Program-made: the position numbers and the translations under genes | Notes under the pieces: model-generated | Told to the model about the DNA's origin: nothing | Seen by the model: only the letters and a program-made list of their open reading frames with translations | Databases searched by the model: none | Source of the DNA: Talpa occidentalis | Lineage: Eukaryota > Chordata > Mammalia > Eulipotyphla > Talpidae | DNA: 64,000 bases | Assembly (NCBI RefSeq): GCF_014898055.3 | Contig: NW_023605305.1 | Location: forward strand, 111,882,734 to 111,946,733 | Reading direction: 5' to 3' | Part shown: positions 59,762 to 64,000 of the stretch, piece after piece | Position numbering within the stretch: the stretch's first letter is position 1 | Layout: each line of letters starts with the position of its first letter

Positions 59762-59910
59762 TGTTACCTGGCAAACTGAGGGGCTACCCAGGACCCCCAA
59801 CTCTGCCTGCTGTAAATGGGTTCTGCCATCTGCCACATGAAGACAAAACAAACTCTAGTGCATAAGACCTTCAAGAGAAAAGAACTTTAACAGAATTAGT
59901 GTGCAATAGA
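59762..59910 (-). mobile_element. LTR element, copy B (fragment)
   Basis: TGTTACCTGGCAAACTGAGG and the following block (GGGTTCTGCCATCTGCCACA, then AAAAGAACTTTAACAGAATT) align with copy A at 35482-35615 in the same orientation. Similarity fades after about 59910, and the rest of the LTR, if present, is not recognisable by eye. Confidence 0.6.
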
Positions 59911-60983
59911 GAGGAGAGAGATTAACCTTTTAGCCTCTTAGTATTTACTTCTTGCTTAGCTCTCAGCCGCTTAGCTCCCACCACTGGCCTCTAAGCAGCT
60001 TTGCTCTGGGCAGCTGCCTTGAGGGGGAAAGTCATGGTGCTTGATGGGTTGTTTCTCTGCTGTTGTCTTTCTTTCCTAGCATCTTGGCTCCTCAAACTAT
60101 GACTTTCTTAGAGGCGCTGGACTTCAATTCTTGTATTCTTGGCCTCTGACATGCTGGAAGTTCTGAGCTACTCACTTCTGCTTGGACTTTGGCCTACACC
60201 ACTTAAAAATAGGCAAATATCTTAAGAGAAGAGACAGTGGATCCCTGTGCTTTGTCTCTAATCTTGGCCCTTTGATCATGGATACCTTGATTGCTCACCA
60301 GGGCATTCAGTTATCTGTACCTTCTATTTTATCCATCTTTTGTAATAATGGGGAAGGTGGTGCTGATCTGATACAACTGCTTATAGCTGAAAACTGTTAA
60401 GTGGAAATCTCGGTTATTGGTTGTTTGAAATAGCTCTCCATCCCCTCCCAAAACTATGGAGGCAGTTTACACTGAAATACACATACATGGGGTAAAAATC
60501 TTAAAACAAGGGTAAAATAAATCAAAAGCATGGGGCAGCGGGGAAGGCAGAGCAAGATATGAAGATGGAGGAAGGACATAATCATTAGGCCTTTAAATCA
60601 TGGATGGCTTCCCTAGTTGACCATCAGATTTAATACTGGACTTCCATGAAGCTAAGGCATAAAACATAAAAGGACACTGCCTTTTTTATGTGTTGGGGAA
60701 ACAGGAAGTTTGAGATGCAGAAAGGAGAGATGAAGTTAGCAGTAATGACTGTATTAGGGCTGTTGGCTGGTCTGCACTGGGAGTTAGGAGGCAGGGAGGG
60801 CTCTGGGGCTTGGCTAAGAGGAGCTGATCTGATCAGGGCATCGACAGTGGGGTGCGGGGCCACTTAGTAATAGGGGTTGGGAATGGTTTGGCATAGAAGT
60901 CTGGCCCCACCTCACCAATGTGGCCGTAAAGTGCCCTTATTTTGTCTTATGTATCAGAGATACTCCCAGACTGTGATAACTGA
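59911..60983. other. Intronic DNA, nothing recognised
   Basis: Mixed sequence that may include the remainder of the LTR. No exon was recognised. Confidence 0.4.
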
Positions 60984-61229
60984 CTTATGCATACAAGAAC
61001 TGGGGTATAGGCTAGAGGTATGGAGGTGAGAGGATTCACCAGAGACAGAGTGGGGAGCAGGATAGGTGGATCTACTGAAATACATGGCTGAGGGGAGCAG
61101 CAGGCGAGACAGGAGAGGTCTGCTGCACCAGGTGGGTCAGCTCCCTAGCTGGGGATTGAACTCATGCCCAGTAGTTCACAATAGCTTGATATCACTGAGA
61201 CTTTAACCCCTGTGCCACCAGGGAGGCCC
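60984..61229 (-). mobile_element. tRNA-derived SINE copy 8
   Basis: The head GGCCTCCCTGGTGGCACAGG and body are well kept, but the tail is short and no target-site duplication was seen. The B box is AGTTCAATCCCC. Confidence 0.9.
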
Positions 61230-61799
61230 TCCTTGTACTGAATGAATGTTCAGGGAATTTTATCAGATGGATTCTTATGTCATTGAACTACGCAATGGTG
61301 TCCTCAATAGTACTTTTAAGGTTGATAAAGAAACACTTTTCAAATGAAGATGTCTTGTATTGCCCATGAAAGCAAATGAAACCACTTTAAATGGAGACAA
61401 AACCAACACAGTTTAGGTACCAAGTGTTTTGAATGGTGGTACAATTTGGAAAACCAGAGGAAAATCTTGTTCTTTTCCCCTCAGTTATCAACTGTTACAA
61501 GAGGTTTTGACAAAAATTGGCAATGTGTGGGTATGTAAATAATCTTTTTTTGATTTGAAAAGAGCCATATGCTTTACTTTTTTATATTCTATTTATTTAA
61601 AAATAATATTGTTATATCATAATATTAGAGGAAATCTGTGCTAACTACCAGATTGCTGGTAGCAAGTTAAAATTCTGTTCCCAAAATTTAAAATTTTGTT
61701 TTGCATGGAAGAGGGACCATCCAACTCTGCATGCAAGACACTGCTTGGGTCTATAACTTTTTAGATTAGAATTTGATCTGTCAAGCATCTGTTCTTATC
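61230..61799. other. Intronic AT-rich DNA, nothing recognised
   Basis: AT-rich, with an extended A/T stretch at about 61570-61630. Confidence 0.45.
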
Positions 61800-62830
61800 T
61801 ACTTTACTTTCCCCAGAGGCACTATAGCATAGCTGCCATGGAAGGTTCTTTGCAGGATGGGTTGGATCGTGGAAGCAGTGATGCCCAAGCTAGGGAAGGC
61901 TTCACAGAGGAGGTGGTGCTGGGACTGTTGCTTGCAAAAGGATGAGGAGGTTGCTGGGAGGGCTTTCCAGGTGACAGGTGCACAACAGAGACAGAGGCTT
62001 TGGAGGCTTTGGAATTTCCAGAAAATGAAGAGTCATTTGCCTGGTGGAGTATGACATTATGGAGGGACAATGGCAGGCGACAAAGCTGGAATGGTAACTG
62101 TGAGACAGATCATGAAGTCTTTTGTATGTCATCTATTCATTCACTCATTTAGCCAAATATATTGAACAACTACTGTATACCAGGCCCTGTTTTAGGCCCT
62201 GGTGTTCAGCAGTGAGGAAAAAAACCATCACTGCTCTTATAGAATATTCCAGTGGAAAGAAACAGACAATAAATAGTAAAAACATAGAAGTGCACATGAA
62301 ATATATTAGGTATTAGTGATAAGGAAATTTAGCAGGTGCAACCCTAGGGGTGGGCTGCAATTTTAAGGTGGTCTGGAAAGGCCTCACTAAGGTGGCATTG
62401 GGACGAAGATCTGAAGCTGGCAGAGAATGACAGAGTGCTGCAGACTGAGGAGCTGTGCAAAGGCCCTGAGGTTGAAGGCGGGCTGATATTTTCAGGAAAG
62501 CATGAAATGTAGTAGAGAGAGCAAGGGGTGAGGGGGGGCATCAAGGAATATGGTTGGAGGAACAAGAGGACCAGATCTGTACAGTCTTGCTGGCCTCTGA
62601 GAGCATGTTGGGTTTTCTCTGAGTAGGATGGGAAGTACGCACGAAGTTCTGAGCAGAGGGATGACTAATACAGTGGAAGATTTAAAAAGATCACTTTGCC
62701 TGCTGTGTTGAGAGCAGAGGGTGAGAACAGAAGCTAGGGGCCAGTCGGGAGACCATTGTAGTAATGCAGGGAGCAGGATGGTGGCCTGAAGCAGAGGGAC
62801 AGCGTGGGGGGTGTGGAGGTAAATCGTGAC
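61800..62830 (-). mobile_element. Antisense L2 LINE
   Basis: From 62125: ATTCATTCACTCATTTAGCC, TACTGTATACCAGGCCCTGT, GAAAGAAACAGACAATAAAT, GGAAAGGCCTCACTAAGGTG, GCAAAGGCCCTGAGGTTGAA, AGATCACTTTGCCTGCTGTG and TTGTAGTAATGCAGGGAGCA are in the antisense L2 order over 700 bp. The segment 61800-62050 (GGAAGGCTTCACAGAGGAGG) is a further, less clear piece. Confidence 0.8.
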
Positions 62831-64000
62831 ATGTAGGTGATGAGGAACTACTGAAGACTTTTGACCGCTGAAGTGACATACGGTGTGTGTGTTATAAAGA
62901 CGATCTTGGCAACCACATGGAAGGACTGGAGAGCCGAGAGAGGTGCTGGATCAGCTTCCCATCCTCCGGCCACTACAAATAACGAGAGACCTCGCAGGGA
63001 AGGTAGTTTTATGCCTGGGCCTGCTGGACGCGTTGCTAATGCTGTCCACTTCTCCACAAGGAAATTCCTTTGTGAATTTTGCCAATGGGGCAAAGTGAGA
63101 GATTGTGACCAGTTTATTCTAGAGGCAGCCTGCAAAGCAGGGGGCAGCAGACCCCTCCCACATGAGGGCCTTGGTTGCCTCCTGGCTCTGTTAACCTTAC
63201 ATGGCCCCGTAAGTCAGAGAGGGGCTTGGTGACTCGTGTCCTTTTTGTAGGTGAGGACACTCAGGCACAAGAGGGCTCAGCACGAGACTGTGTTCCCTCC
63301 TAAGGGTCTCCACCGGGACCCTCCCTCTGAAAGGTCTCTTTGGTGGACACAGAATTGTCTGCCCATCTCTAAAATTAAATGTAAAAAAGAGCTCACTGCT
63401 TCCCTGCTAGGCGGTTTGTGTTATTCAGTGCCCTGAGAGGCCAGTGACAGAAATTAGCTGAAGGAACTTGAGTGGGATGAGTGGAATTGCAAGAAACTAA
63501 AGTGTTCAGGGGAAAGTGTGTGTGGGGATGTGGGGGTCCAGGTGAGTGTGGAATGATATAGAAAGTGTGGCTGATCCGGTGGCCCAGGTGATGGCATCAG
63601 GCCACCTGGCTGCCTTCTCCCCACCCTGTGGCCCAGCGTGGGCACGCGGATCTCTTCTACTCGATGGTTTCCTCGCCAAGTCAGGAGGGCACCTTCCAGC
63701 AAATCATGTTTGTGCTAAGTGCCTCCACCAGAGTCAGTGTCTTCCTGAGATGCTAACACAAAAACGAGCCAGGAGGATTGTGATGACTGGGTTCCAGCCC
63801 AGAGACTCTCTCTGGGACCAGGTATGTGAGGTCAGCCCCATCTGAGGGGTGTTGGGCTGCACCCACAGATACTCTGATGACTTTTCTGGAAGTGCCAGGT
63901 GAGAGGTCATGGAGCATCAGTCCCTAGATTAGGGACGCTCCCTAGTTACAGACCTTCCTTTATTTTAATGACATCTGCAATGACGCTGACCCCAGACAAG
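62831..64000. other. Intronic DNA, no exon recognised
   Basis: Unique sequence. Open frames of about 60-120 codons on both strands have no domain and no consistent splice context. Confidence 0.45.

Larger units (their letters stand above)
40239..64000 (+). other. PTGFRN: PTGFRN intron 1, 5' part
   Basis: From the donor to the end of the window I found no acceptor plus exon encoding Ig-like sequence, so this is read as one large first intron that continues past the window. It holds five SINE copies, L2 and MIR pieces, an LTR fragment and several unique stretches that may be regulatory. Large first introns with enhancers are common for such genes; enhancer activity here is inference. Confidence 0.75.

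Noticed and set aside
40239..64000. Search for PTGFRN exon 2 and other exons
   Set aside because: No acceptor followed by Ig-like coding sequence in the right phase was found by eye. The intron seems to continue past the window.
1..64000. CRISPR array, operon, tRNA/rRNA gene or exogenous viral genome
   Set aside because: No regularly spaced repeats, operon-like gene runs or RNA-gene structures were seen. tRNA-like sequence occurs only as SINE heads, and the retroviral signal is limited to LTR remnants without genes.

Overview
This is a window of mammalian nuclear DNA: introns, microsatellites, a CpG island, and many interspersed repeats of the mammalian types L1, HAL1, L2, MIR, MER5 and LTR elements. 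Only one real protein-coding segment is supported. It is a 49-nt coding first exon at 40184-40232 (plus strand) inside a strong CpG island (about 39300-40800). It encodes the signal-peptide start MGRLAPRPLLLALLSL followed by G, and is cut by a good GTGAGT donor in phase 1. This matches the N-terminus I know for PTGFRN (prostaglandin F2 receptor negative regulator; also EWI-F, CD9P-1, CD315). The window is therefore read as the 5' end of PTGFRN with about 39 kb of upstream DNA and about 23.8 kb of intron 1. Exon 2 was not found.

Layout. Positions 1-39300 are intergenic: unique sequence with old repeats (MIR, L2, MER5A, L1M), a younger 5'-truncated L1 with target-site duplications (10445-10911), an LTR with internal tandem repeats (about 11790-12717), a HAL1/L1 block (28690-31480) that contains a dead processed copy of RPL23A (30216-30583), and a second LTR type (35482-36130). 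Positions 39300-40800 are the CpG-island promoter, exon 1 and the start of intron 1, with a perfect four-run G-quadruplex/GC-box motif at 39888-39902. Positions 40233-64000 are intron 1, with more repeats and at least three unique, CpG-retaining or AT-motif-rich stretches that look like candidate regulatory elements (44700-45620, 54080-54680, 58590-59250).

The most distinctive element is a tRNA-derived SINE of about 270 bp, present in eight copies (6.5, 18.1, 27.8, 47.4, 50.6, 51.4, 55.6 and 61.0 kb), all on the minus strand. Most copies have target-site duplications, so the family was recently active. Its body downstream of the tRNA-like head is about 79% identical over about 76 bp to the polyadenylation end of an LTR-like sequence in the same window (4095-4170). 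This suggests a tRNA/LTR chimera.

Organism. There is no Alu (against a simian primate), no B1/B2 (against mouse or rat) and no SINE that I recognise from horse, pig, ruminant, dog or vesper bat. A laurasiatherian with its own SINE family is the best inference; a pangolin is one guess that I cannot confirm. I saw no bacterial, viral-exogenous or CRISPR-like system, and no new multi-gene system. The novelty here lies in repeat biology and candidate regulation.
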